Made by a program: the position numbers and the translations under genes
Part shown: piece after piece, positions 11,397-21,008 of the stretch
Numbering within the stretch: the first letter of the stretch is position 1
Layout of the letters: every line of letters begins with the position of its first letter
From: Haematobia irritans
Lineage: Eukaryota > Arthropoda > Insecta > Diptera > Muscidae
Assembly: GCF_050003625.1 (NCBI RefSeq)
Contig: NC_134397.1
Span: forward strand, 71,899,551-71,963,550
Reading direction: 5' to 3'
Length of the DNA stretch: 64,000 bases
The notes under the pieces: model-generated
Database searches by the model: none
Seen by the model: the letters and a program-made list of their open reading frames with translations, nothing else
Told to the model about the DNA's origin: nothing

Positions 11397-13207
11397 TTTA
11401 AATATTAATTATCTTCTCTTCAAACACAATATTAATTGGAAGAAATTATTTTTAATTGAAATTAAATTACGAAAGTGACAATATTAATCAGCAACGCCAA
11501 TTAAAAAATATATAGATCGATTTTAAAATATTATTAATAAAATTAATTTGTGTGAATTTTTAATTGAATTAATTAATTTTTTAATTAAATATTTTTTCAA
11601 ATGGAATTATGTTTACATTGGAAAAAATATTAGTGAAAGATTTTCCAGTATGCCCTAATACGAATTTATAATTTCTTGTAATATTACCTATAAACTCTGA
11701 TAGTGAATATGAATTTCGAAACTCAAGTACAAATATGTCTATTTCCCCAATTTTTACTTCAATTCCTTTTCGTCATATTCAATGTCTGTTTACAATGGAC
11801 TCCTCCCCTTTCGAATTTGATTTGATGTGGAATTTATATTGTGATTGCCTTTTGGGCAATTGCAAGCCATCTAATCTAAAATCTTTTAAGTCATACAAGT
11901 GATCCATAAAGCGTGTGCGTGGTAAGTGTGGCTGTGATGCGATATGGGATGATTGCGTTGAGATGCGAATTTTTTCGCCTCGTCATTATTTATAATTTTG
12001 TTTGTGCGTTATGTTTTTTGTTTCATTGACTATTATTGTTTTTTCTTTTTTTTTGGTGTCTATAATAATTTTGAAAATTGTATGTAATGTAGTTTTTTGC
12101 TACTACTACTTCTTCTTTTTCTATATGGGTTGTATAGCAAGCGGATTTTGTTTTGGCAATAACAAAAAAAAAATATTGCATAAAACTTAATTTTTGGCCT
12201 TTATTAAGTGCGAATATTGTTGGTGGATTTTTTTGCTTTTTGACTAATGCTGATATTTTTTTCGTATTTTTTTGTAATTTCTATGAAGTTTATATCATGG
12301 TAAATTTTGTTACTTTTTCTTCTTCTTTGAAATGATTTCTTGAATTGGTCATCTGGATATGTTGCCATAATTTTATTTATTATAGTTTTTTTTTTTTTGG
12401 AATCTCACGTCTCTTAAGCAATTAAACAGAAAATACAAAATTAACAAAACACAAAAAAATCTGCAATACTCTTACATATGAAATATAAAAAAAACAACAC
12501 ATGCAACAACAAAACTATATGTATTATAAAAGAATTAACTGAATACTCGGGGCTTAGAGATGAGAGTGTTACGTGTGTGTGTGTGTGCATTTGTTCATGT
12601 GTCGTTTGGTGGCTGTGCAAAGTCATTCCAAAAATCTTTATTTTGAAATTTTACTCACAAAAAAAGTGGACGTTTTATAAATTGGTAATCGACAGAAAGA
12701 AACCCCACATCTCGTAACTTATGTAATCACGCACAAGTTTTTTTTGGAACTGTTTTTTCATCTTTAATTTCTTGGCCAAAATATTTTTTATTACTGACAG
12801 TTTTTTTCTTCTTTTCATTTCACATTGACTGTGAATCATTATCGAGTTGAAAGTGTTATGTGATATTGAGTGTCGTGATAATTTTTTTTTATGTTATGTT
12901 TTCAATTTAATTGAGAGATTTTTAGTTTCTAAATTGACAAAGGGAAGGTTTCTTGGAAATGCTAGGTCATCTAAGGCAACCAATAATAGGTATACAATTA
13001 ATTAATTTTGAACTAGAAATAATTTTAGCACAAGAGTTTGAATTCCTAATGGAATAAATCGAAATCTAAAATTAAATCCCTTATGTTTTGTAGGTTTAAG
13101 GATTGTTATTTAAAACTCATAGTATATTGGCAATATTTTCCTAAATCCACCCTGATATGATTAATGATTTCCATTAATATGAAAAATATAAACCAGTATA
13201 GAACGAT
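11397..13207. other. AT-rich low-copy stretch; (GT)n microsatellite near 12571
   Basis: No gene supported. It contains poly-T/TTATT-rich sequence, a short (GT) run at 12571-12588, and ordinary non-coding DNA. Small open frames of 60-80 aa are Phe/Tyr/Cys-rich products of T-runs. Confidence 0.55.
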
Positions 13208-13510
13208 CCCCAGCAAAAAAAGAGCTTCCAAAAAAGTAGTTTGGATCCCCAATTCGTGATCCTGAAGTAGTTCAAACTTGGATCATCTCCAATGAATTTT
13301 ACACGGGCTTGTCATAGGACGGAAGTACACCCTTTTTGGATCCTTTGCATTGCTTTAGAAGTTGTGCCATGGAAGTTAATTTGAATGAAGAAATTTAAAA
13401 AGCGAAAAAAAAATTTTTTTTTCAACCAATTTCGCTTTTTTTTCATCCATATGTTTTATTACACTATTATTTTCCTATTATCTAATTTTTACAATTTGAA
13501 AAACTTTTTC

Positions 13511-13586
13511 GCTCCGACCAGGGGTTGAACCTGGGTTTGCTGGCACCATAACAGAACGCCTTAGCACACTCAGCCACAAACGCCAT
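13511..13586 (-). other. tRNA-like (Leu/Ser-type) module inside element E-large
   Basis: Minus strand reads GTTTGTGGCTGAGTGTGCTA, AGGCGTTCTGTTATGG, CAGCAAACCCAGGTTCAACC, CCTGGTCGGAGCG. CCAGGTTCAACCCCTGG is a clean T-arm (stem plus TTCAA loop) that includes a consensus B box. GTGGCTGAGTGTGCTAAGGC is a D-arm/A box as in Leu/Ser tRNAs. The acceptor stem does not pair fully, so I do not call a functional tRNA. Confidence 0.7.
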
Positions 13587-14089
13587 TGAATATAAAGCGT
13601 CGAAAGGTCAATTCAAATGTGTGCGATATGTTCGTAATACGACACCAAGGAATAACATTCTAATTGCTTCTCGAGAAGTTCTTTATTAGTATGAACGAAT
13701 AAATAAGAAACGCAGGTTCAAATCTCACCAGCGGCATTTTTTTTATCAAATATTTTTCAAAAAAATTATTTTTTTATGTTATGCATCCTTTTTATTTTCG
13801 GCATATATTTTCGTATAAATATATTTTTTTCATTACAAATCAACAAAAAAATTAAAAATTCTCGTAATTTGCAAAATCTTCTCAAAAGAACTTCCATGGA
13901 AGCGAAAAAGTCAAACGGCACAGGTTCAAATCCCAGCGGGGATGAACTTCATTTTTTATTATTATTATTATTTTTTACCTTTTTATAATTTACTATTTTT
14001 TTTTTATTTTTTATTAGTTTTCTATTTTTTTTTTAATATAATTGTCCAAAATTTGCACTTAAAATTCCCTGATTGCGTTCTTTCTAATA

Positions 14090-14333
14090 CTTGTCCAAAA
14101 GAACTGCATCGGAAGTAGAAACAAATAATTGGGGGATCCCAAGATGCGCTTTAGAAGAAATGTTTGTGCACTTGTCCAAAAGGACTGCATCGGAAGTGGA
14201 AAAAAATCATTGGGGGATCCCATGATGCTCTTTAGAAGAAATGTTTGTGGACTTGTCCAAAAAGACTGCATCGGAAGTTGAAGAAACTCGATGGGGGATC
14301 CTGGGATGGGCTTTAAAAGAAATGTTTGTGGAA
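14090..14333. repeat. Three 81-bp tandem units within E-large
   Basis: CTTGTCCAAAA starts at 14090, 14171 and 14252 (exact 81-bp spacing). Units share ACTGCATCGGAAGT and GAAATGTTTGTG. The 81-bp period keeps a 27-residue repeat frame open on the minus strand, which I regard as incidental. Confidence 0.85.
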
Positions 14334-14722
14334 CAACTTCCAATTTTTTTTTGCTGGGGATACATTAGGGCCTAGAAAATTTACACCATAATTTATGCCA
14401 CAATCCATAATTTATACACCCTCAAAAAAATCGCTTCTTTAACATATGTTCCAAACATATTTTGCAGGAAGCACATATATTATTGCATACTGCCGAAACA
14501 TTAATATGTTTGTTTTATGTGAACATATTATATGTTTGGAAGCATTTTGAGCCAAAAATATTATATGCTTGGAAGAATTTTTCCCAAACACGATTGTGCT
14601 CATTCCCTAACATACTCGTAATTTTCACTTCCACGAAATTTTTTAGTTATTGGCACCTTTCTCTGTAATACAAATAATGTTGAAGAAATTATTCACTTTT
14701 ATAAATTTTTTAAATTTTACCT

Positions 14723-14800
14723 TTCGCCTGCACGGAGAATCGAACCGAGGACCATACAGTTTGTAAGCCAACACACTATCCACTGGACTACGTAGCTGTT
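14723..14800 (-). other. tRNA-like module, minus strand, in element F
   Basis: Minus strand reads GCTACGTAGTCCAGTGGATA, GTGTGTTGGCTTACAAACTG, then TCCTCGGTTCGATTCTCC. TAGTCCAGTGGATAGTG is an A-box/D-arm and GGTTCGATTCTC a B box / T-arm. CTACGTAGTCCAGTGG spacing to the B box is tRNA-like (~35-40 nt). Isoacceptor not assigned. Confidence 0.65.
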
Positions 14801-14916
14801 ATAGTCACCAGTAGATAATTATCGTTTTAAGTTACATTTATATAGCATAGTTTGCAGCGCCCACGAGCCCATGCAAACATAACATTATTTAACAGAAACA
14901 TACATTTGTTTGCCAC

Positions 14917-15004
14917 GTGGAGCAGTGGTTAGCATGTCTGCCTTGCATGCAAAGGGTCGTGGGTTCAATCCCTGCTCCGACCGATTTTTTTTTTTTTTTT
15001 TTTT
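14917..15004 (+). other. tRNA-like module matching the SINE head, followed by T20
   Basis: GTGGAGCAGTGGTTAGCATG, TCTGCCTTGCATGCAAAGGG, TCGTGGGTTCAATCCCTGCT and CCGACCG line up base-for-base over most positions with the SINE head at 24958 (GTGGTGCAATGGTTAGCATG..., TCGTGGGTTCGATTCCTGCT). A box and B box (14962-14971) are intact. A run of about 20 T (14985-15004) directly follows, a strong Pol III terminator. It could be an active short Pol III unit. Confidence 0.75.
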
Positions 15005-16377
15005 AATTTACACATTTATATTTATACTATATTAATTTTTTAAATGAAACATCGAAATGTGCGTTATTAAAGATTTATAGTCAGTAACAGTGCTTGATAT
15101 AAACGAAATTGAATGATTTTTGGATAAAATATTATTTTTTATTGCAAAAATAACAATCTTGTAATAAAAAACTGTTTTTGTACAAAACTTTAAAATTTGG
15201 AAGGAATTCAAAAACTAACAAAAGAAGAACGTGGAGTCGAGTATAAACATACATACATAATTTTATAATATAAACATAAATTTATTTAGGAGTGAACAGT
15301 TTTTTACTAGCATTTAACATCATCGCTCTAAAATTCCTTTTATTTTTCTTTAATAATTCATTTTAAAGAAAATAAACTTTTTAAATTGTTTTAGCTGTAA
15401 AACTCGAACTTAATGCCCGCTTTTATATTTGATGGTGTCCGTCAACTCCTCGTGGACTACTTTTTAATAAAGTGAAACTAAACTTTGTTTTTTTACATTT
15501 TACTGTGTAATTTTTCACTATTTCCTCCTTATTTCATTTTACCGTCCCAACTCTAAAAAGAGTATAGTGCCCTTTCGTTATTTTTATGAAGACCCCTGAT
15601 TTCTTTTAACGAACCAAGAAAAAAATAATGCCAAAATGATAAACAAAACACATGTCCACACATACATAAAATGCTGCTCTCAAGGCGAAAACATAAGCTG
15701 TTTGTTTTTCAAATGTCTATTCTCTTGGTTAAGAATGTATATTCTCTTTATTCAAATTAAATAATATTTAGACTTAAACATATCAAATTTTTGGCCTTAT
15801 CATAAAACAGTTTTCCGAAACAACATACAAGCGGTTTCACAGAAATTGTTCTCTTTTGACTCTTTTGCTGTGTTATATTGATATCTTTCGTCAACTCTCC
15901 CGGTTTCCATCTCTATTTCTCTCTATACTCTCTCTGTCGCTTTGAATAAAATATCACAACATATGTATGTTTAGTTGAAATTTGTAAATTTATATATGTT
16001 TGTATTCACACATATGATTTTTATGAAACATTCATGCCCCAAACATAATATATTCTAACATATTAACATAGATGTCCCAAACATTTAGTGTTAGTTTAGG
16101 AAAATTACATGTTCGCACTTAAATATATTGTGGTTTAAAATCGTGCCCGAAACACATTTTGTTTATATAGGAACATATGAAAAACATATTTTTCTAACAG
16201 TGTATTTGTATCAAAAATGAGTTTTTTAAAAGATGATATGTATCCCTGACAAATTTTCTGAACACAGGAAAAATATTACCAAGAAATTGCAAATTAAAAA
16301 GTTGATTAAAGATGAAACTTTAATAAATCAAAAAATTAAATTTTTAATAAATAAAAAAAAAACTCAGTTAGGAAATG

Positions 16378-17360
16378 CCCAGCAAAAAAATTGGAAGTTC
16401 TTCTTAAGGCACAACTTTAAAAGCACTTCCAAAAATGTCCTCCCAAAGATGTTATTTATTTTAACTGAACAGGAAGTTCATTTGATTTAATTTTTTAAAA
16501 CTCGTTTTTTCATATTTTTAATGGGAAATTTAAAATTCAAATGGATTAAAAACATATTAAAATTAATAAAATAGTTCAAGTTATTTAAATTTTTCTGAAA
16601 AAAATGCCAAATCCTTTCTAGAAAAATTGCGAATTTTTGAAAATATGCAGGCAAGCGTTATAATGCATTAAAAATCATAAAAAAATTTAAAAATTATTTA
16701 TACGTCAAAATATCACAAAATTTCTTTATTCCCATCCAAATCACTGGATTCACAACACCTTAAGAAGTGATGCAAATTCAGTGCAACGGCTATTGAAATG
16801 GTGAACATCCGTCCTATGACAAGCCCATGTTGTAGTAAAAATCTTCTTTTTGGATCCGGAAGTGGTGCAAAATTGGCGCAGAAGCAATGAATTTAACATA
16901 GGACGGATGTTCACCATTTTAACAGCCGTTGCACTGAATTTGCATCACTTCTTTAGGTGTGATGCGAATTCAGTGTTTTGGATATGAATGAAGAAATTTT
17001 GTGATATTTTGACAAATAATTAATTTTAAAATTTTTTTTTTATGAGTTTTAATGCATTTTACGCTTGTGTTTGGCATCGAATATTTTCAAAAAATCACAA
17101 TTTTTCTAGAATGGATTTGAAATTTTTTTCAGAAAAATTTAAACAACTTTTACCATTTTATTAATTTTTAATCTATTTTTAACCTATTTGAAACAAAAAA
17201 TTTCGAATTTTCCATTAAAAATATGAAAAAAGGGAGTTATAAAAAAATTGAATTAAAAGAACTTCCTGGGCAGCTAAAATAAAGAACTTCTTTGGCAGGA
17301 CATTTTTGGAAGTGCTTCTAAAGTTGTGCCTTTAGAAGAACTTCCAAATTTTTTTGCTGA
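16378..17360. mobile_element. Family E foldback dimer (~980-bp imperfect palindrome)
   Basis: Both ends are the same E terminus in opposite orientation: CCCAGCAAAAAAATTGGAAG on the left and CTTCCAAATTTTTTTGCTGA on the right. The arms continue to pair inward (AAAGCACTTCCAAAAATGTC vs GACATTTTTGGAAGTGCTTC; GTGCAACGGCTATTGAAATG vs CATTTTAACAGCCGTTGCAC). The centre (~16840-16890) keeps the inner part of the normal opposite end (CTTCTTTTTGGATCCGGAAG, GTGCAAAATTGGCGCAGAAG) without its terminal repeat. It therefore looks like a head-to-head dimer of one E element. Confidence 0.75.
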
Positions 17361-17781
17361 GTGGGTGCATATAACATTTTTAAATTTTAAATTAAATAAA
17401 ATATTAATTAACTCAATTAACATTTTAATTAAATTTTGTTTTCAGAAATAATTACTTTTTGTATACATCGCAGAATAATTAAAGTTTGACTCAAATCCAA
17501 AAAAATCCGCTATGTGGTGAAGTGGTAAATCTTATGAAAATTACAAGATAATTATTTCATATAAAGGTAAAATAATTATTAATAAATAAATAATAATATA
17601 ATAAATAATTGATTACCTCATTTAAAATCAATTTAATTTTTAATTGAACCAATCAACATATTAATTGAAAATACCAAAGATATCATGTTTTTATTATGTT
17701 TTTAATTCTCAATAAATTATGTAATTGCGTAAACAGAAATAATTTTTTTTTGTAATTACTACTACAAAAAAAAAAAAAATA
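17361..17781. other. AT-rich stretch with C-like AATTAAT motifs
   Basis: Sequence like TTTTAATTGAACCAATCAAC suggests a decayed C-type MITE, but the termini are not clear. No gene seen. Confidence 0.4.
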
Positions 17782-18062
17782 ATTACCTTCTGTTTTCTTT
17801 TTGTAAATTCAAGCTCGAGGTCAGAGTTTTATTTTCTGTTTTATTTTTATACTTCGATATTTCGATCTCCTTCGGAAATCATCGACGGGAATCTATATTG
17901 TATTAAAATCAAATATGTAATAATGACACAATTGATTTTAATACAATATAGATTCCCGTCGATGATTTCTGAAGGAGATCGAAATATCGAAGTATAAAAA
18001 TAAAACAGAAAATAAAACTCTGACCTCGAGCTTGAATTTACAAAAAGATAACAGAAGGTAAT
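17782..18062. repeat. Near-perfect 131-bp inverted repeat with 19-nt spacer
   Basis: Left arm 17782-17912 and right arm 17932-18062 are reverse complements with two mismatches visible (TTCTTTTTG/TATCTTTTTG region; CCTTCGGAAATC vs CCTTCAGAAATC). The spacer is ATATGTAATAATGACACAA. Arms include GAGGTCAGAGTTTTATTTTC and CGATATTTCGATCTCC. A transcript across it would fold into a long hairpin. No transposase or known terminal motif was recognised. Confidence 0.93.
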
Positions 18063-18574
18063 AAACAAAAAGGTCAAAAAAACAAAAACAACAAACGTAC
18101 ATAAAAAATTAATTTTCTAATTCTTATTATTTCAATCACACAAGTAAAAAAATATCACCAATATTTTTTCAATTAAAATTTTAATAGAGTTTAAAACATA
18201 TTTGATAAAAAAATTAACTGGTTTAACAAATTTTTAATCAAAGCAATAATCAATTAAAAAAAAAAAATAATAGTATCAATAATTTTTAAATTGTATCAAT
18301 TAATTTTTTAATGTAATTGGCGTTGGTCATTTCTGTAATTTAAGTAGTTTCAATTAAAAATTAATTGTATAAATTATTTTCAACAAACGATACATGAAAT
18401 TGGTTCAATTAAAACTTAAATTGATTTTAGTAGCAAAGCTGTATTATTTTGTTTTGCTTGAGGTAATAGATTATTTGTATCAGAGTTGAATTAGTGGATT
18501 TCACCCTATGAACGTGCTTCGAAAATAGCCAAGACTATCCAATCAGCCGGAAAGGTGAGAGTTTTCATTTATTG

Positions 18575-18802
18575 CACAGAAAAAATTTTCACAAAAATTT
18601 TTACAATTAAAGTTTTAATTGAGTTTTAAAAAATATTCAATTAAAAATTTAATCGATTCCACAAATTTTTCAATTTAAACAAAAATTAATAGTATCTTTT
18701 TTAATTTATACTATCATTTCTGTGATTGAAGATGTTTCAATTAAAAAATTAATTGTATCAATTAATTTCGTGATTGAATCAGAATTTTTTTTTGTGTGTG
18801 GG
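18575..18802 (+). mobile_element. MITE family C, copy 1
   Basis: GCACAGAAAAAATTTTCACA at the left and GTGATTGAATCAGAATTTTT, TTTTGTGTGTG at the right. The interior consists of alternating TTAATTG/CAATTAA blocks. It matches the reference copy at 41823-42111. Confidence 0.7.
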
Positions 18803-18982
18803 AGTCACAAAGTATTACAATTACAGGAATGGAGTAAGTATGCTACATTGTATGGTCCATTCGGAGCTAAATTTAAGAAAAATGGTTACATTTTGGTGAA
18901 GAAAAAAAATAGCTCTTTAGCTATGATAATATTGACTCTTGTTCTCTAGATTATCTTGCCTAAAAGAAATTGATATACCCAA

Positions 18983-19303
18983 GTAAATTATTTTGTACAG
19001 GTCAAGAAAATGTGTGAGATGTGTAATAATAAGTAAAATAAAGTAAAGTGAAATAAAATAAAATAACATAAAATAATATAAAATAAAATTAAATAAAATA
19101 AAACAAAATAAAATTAAAATAAAATAAAAAATTAAAATTGAAATTGAAACTAAAATGAATATAAAATAAAAATGATAATTAAACAAAACTAAAATAAAAT
19201 AAAATAAAATAAAATAAAATAAACTTAAAATAAAATAAAAATAAATTGCAATAAGAAGTAAATTATTTTGTGCGCATCAATAAAATGTGTGTGATGATAA
19301 TAA
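18983..19303. repeat. AAAAT pentamer array (left part) and flanking ~274-bp repeat unit
   Basis: AGTAAATTATTTTGT occurs at 18983 and again at ~19257 with the same downstream order (TCAA-AAAATGTGTG, GTAAAATAAAGTAAAGTGAA). This makes a ~274-bp unit containing an (AAAAT)n array at about 19040-19250. The second unit is cut by the E element at 19304. Confidence 0.75.
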
Positions 19304-19876
19304 CCCAGCAAAAAAGCGTCGCCAAAAAAGTAATGAAAATGTTCTTTTCGGATCGGATCCGGTGCAAAATTGACGCAGAAGCGATGAATTTAACATGGGC
19401 TTGTCATAGGACGGAAGTCCTCCATTTCAACAACCGTTGCACTGATTTTGCATCACTTCTTTAGGTGTGATTCGAATTCAATGTTTTTGATGTAAATTAA
19501 AAAAATCTGTGATATTTTGCCAAATAAATAATTTTTATAATTTTTTATAAGTTTTAATGGATTCTAACGCTAGTCGGAATCGTTTGACCTCAAATATGTT
19601 CAAAAATGCACAAATTTTTCAGATTGAATTTAACATTTTTTTCGACAAAATTTAAATGATTTGTACCATTTTATGAATTCTTACTCTGGTTTTAACCTAT
19701 TTGGAACAAAAAAAATTTTAAATTACCCATTAAAAGTATGAACAAACCAAGTTATAAAACATTGAATTAAAAGAACTTCCTGGGTAGTTAAAATAAAGAA
19801 CATCATTGGGAGTGCATCTTCTGGAAGTGCTTTTAAAGTTGTGCCTTTGGAAGAACTTCCAAATTTTTTTGCTGGG
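19304..19876 (+). mobile_element. Family E element, monomeric reference copy
   Basis: Left CCCAGCAAAAAAGCGTCGCC and right GAACTTCCAAATTTTTTTGC + TGGG. The extreme 11-12 bp are inverted repeats. The interior is shared with the copies at 23081, 26875, 50150 and 54303 (GCAAAATTGACGCAGAAGCG; GGGCTTGTCATAGGACGGAA; GCACTGATTTTGCATCACTT). 573 bp, non-coding. The paralogous unit at 18983 gives an approximate empty site (ATAATAAGTAAAAT), suggesting a very short target duplication (AA). Confidence 0.8.
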
Positions 19877-20372
19877 AAGCAAAATAAAGTAAAGTGAAAT
19901 AAAATAAAGTTAAAATAAAATAAAAATAAAATGAAAAATAAAATAAAATAAAATAAAAATAAAGTAAAAATAAAATAAAATAAAATAAAATAAAAATAAA
20001 GTAAAAATAAAATAAAATAAAATAAAATAAAATAAAATAAAATAAAATAAAATAAAATAAAATAAAATAAAATAAAATAAAGTAAAGTAAAGTAAAGTAA
20101 AGTAAAGTAAAGTAAAGTAAAGTAAAGTAAAGTAAAGTAAAGTAAAATAAAATAAAATAAAATAAAATAAAATAAAATAAAATAAAATAAAATAAAATAA
20201 AATAAAATAAAATAAAATAAAATAAAACAAAATAAAATTAAAGTAAAATAAAAATTTAAATTTAAATAAAAATTTAAACTAAAATTAAAATAAAAATGAT
20301 AATTAAACATAACTGAAATAAAAATAAAATAAAACTAAAAAAAAAAATAAAAATAAATTGAAATATAAAATA
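19877..20372. repeat. Pentanucleotide arrays (AAAAT)n / (AAAGT)n
   Basis: Long runs of AAAAT (e.g. 20000-20080, 20145-20225) enclose a homogeneous AAAGT block at about 20080-20144. Large Phe/Tyr/Leu-only frames on the minus strand are products of this array and not genes. Confidence 0.95.
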
Positions 20373-21008
20373 AATTCCAATTAATATGATATATGATAAA
20401 ATATAAAATATATAAAATGATAAGAAGTAAAATAAAATAAAATGCAACAAAAGTGCAATAAAATAAAAATAAATTGAAATAAAAAAACTTACCAATCTAA
20501 CATAGCGTTTTTGATTTTATCTTGTTCTGATATTTGTTATTACATTAATATGATTTATGATAATATATAAAATATATAAAATGATAAGAAGTAAAATAAA
20601 ATAAAACATACAATTCTAACATGGCGTTGTTGATTTTATATTATTCTGATATGTGATATTAATAAAATATATGGTATATGATAAAATATAAAATATATAA
20701 AATGATAAAAAATAAAATAAAAAAAAATAAATTTAAATTAAATTCACAAAATTAAATAAAAACAAAATAAAATAAAACAAAATAACATAAAATAAAATAA
20801 AATAAAATAAAATAAAATAAAAAAAAAATAAAACAAAATAAAATAAAATAAAATAAAATAAAATAAAATAACATAAAATAAAATAAAATAACATAAAATA
20901 AAATAAAAACAAAATAAACTAAAATAAAATAAAACAAGCAATTCTAACAAGGCGTTGTTGATTTTATCTTCCTCTGATATTTGTTATTACATTAATAAAA
21001 TATATGTT
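20373..21008. repeat. Compound minisatellite, ~120-330-bp units with embedded AAAAT tracts
   Basis: The module CAATCTAACATAGCG/CAATTCTAACATGGCG, GTTGTTGATTTTATCTT, CTGATATTTGTTATTACATT, then ATATAAAATATATAAAATGA and TAAGAAGTAAAATAAAAT recurs starting near 20490, 20611 and 20939. The embedded pentamer tract differs in length between units. Confidence 0.75.

Larger units (their letters stand above)
13208..14359. mobile_element. Family E large variant with tRNA-like modules and an 81-bp triplication
   Basis: Termini CCCCAGCAAAAAAAGAGCTT and ACTTCCAATTTTTTTTTGCT + GGGG form an inverted repeat that matches other E copies (CCCAGCAAAAAA / TTTTTTGCTGGG). GGGCTTGTCATAGGACGGAA is shared with the small E elements at 19304 and 26875. 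The interior differs. It holds a tRNA-like module on the minus strand (13511-13586), two further B-box-like T-arms on plus (13715-13724, 13923-13934), and three ~81-bp tandem units at 14090-14333, each starting CTTGTCCAAAA and containing GGGGGATCC. No coding sequence recognised. Confidence 0.7.
14417..16202. mobile_element. TIR element F, TA-flanked, with two divergent tRNA-like modules
   Basis: The left end CACCCTCAAAAAAATCGCTT and right end AAACATATTTTTCTAACAGTG are imperfect inverted repeats, with TA on both sides (14415-14416, 16203-16204). AACATATGTTCC-like motifs recur near both ends (14438, 14520-14545, 15955-16030, 16166-16195). The interior is 1786 bp, AT-rich and non-coding. It contains a minus-strand tRNA-like module (14723-14800) and a plus-strand one (14917-14983), oriented divergently about 115 bp apart. 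TA flanks point to a Tc1/mariner-mobilised MITE; that is inference. Confidence 0.65.

Noticed and set aside
14059..14343. 94-aa protein with a 27-residue repeat
   Set aside because: The 81-bp tandem triplication automatically gives an in-frame repeat; no start context or family match.
14917..14983. A functional tRNA gene
   Set aside because: Boxes A and B are good, but the acceptor stem does not pair and the anticodon arm is imperfect; a tRNA-derived module is the safer call.
18917..20950. Phe/Leu/Tyr-rich frames that look like membrane proteins (up to 195 aa)
   Set aside because: They arise from AAAAT/AAAGT pentamer arrays read on the minus strand; no non-repetitive domain.
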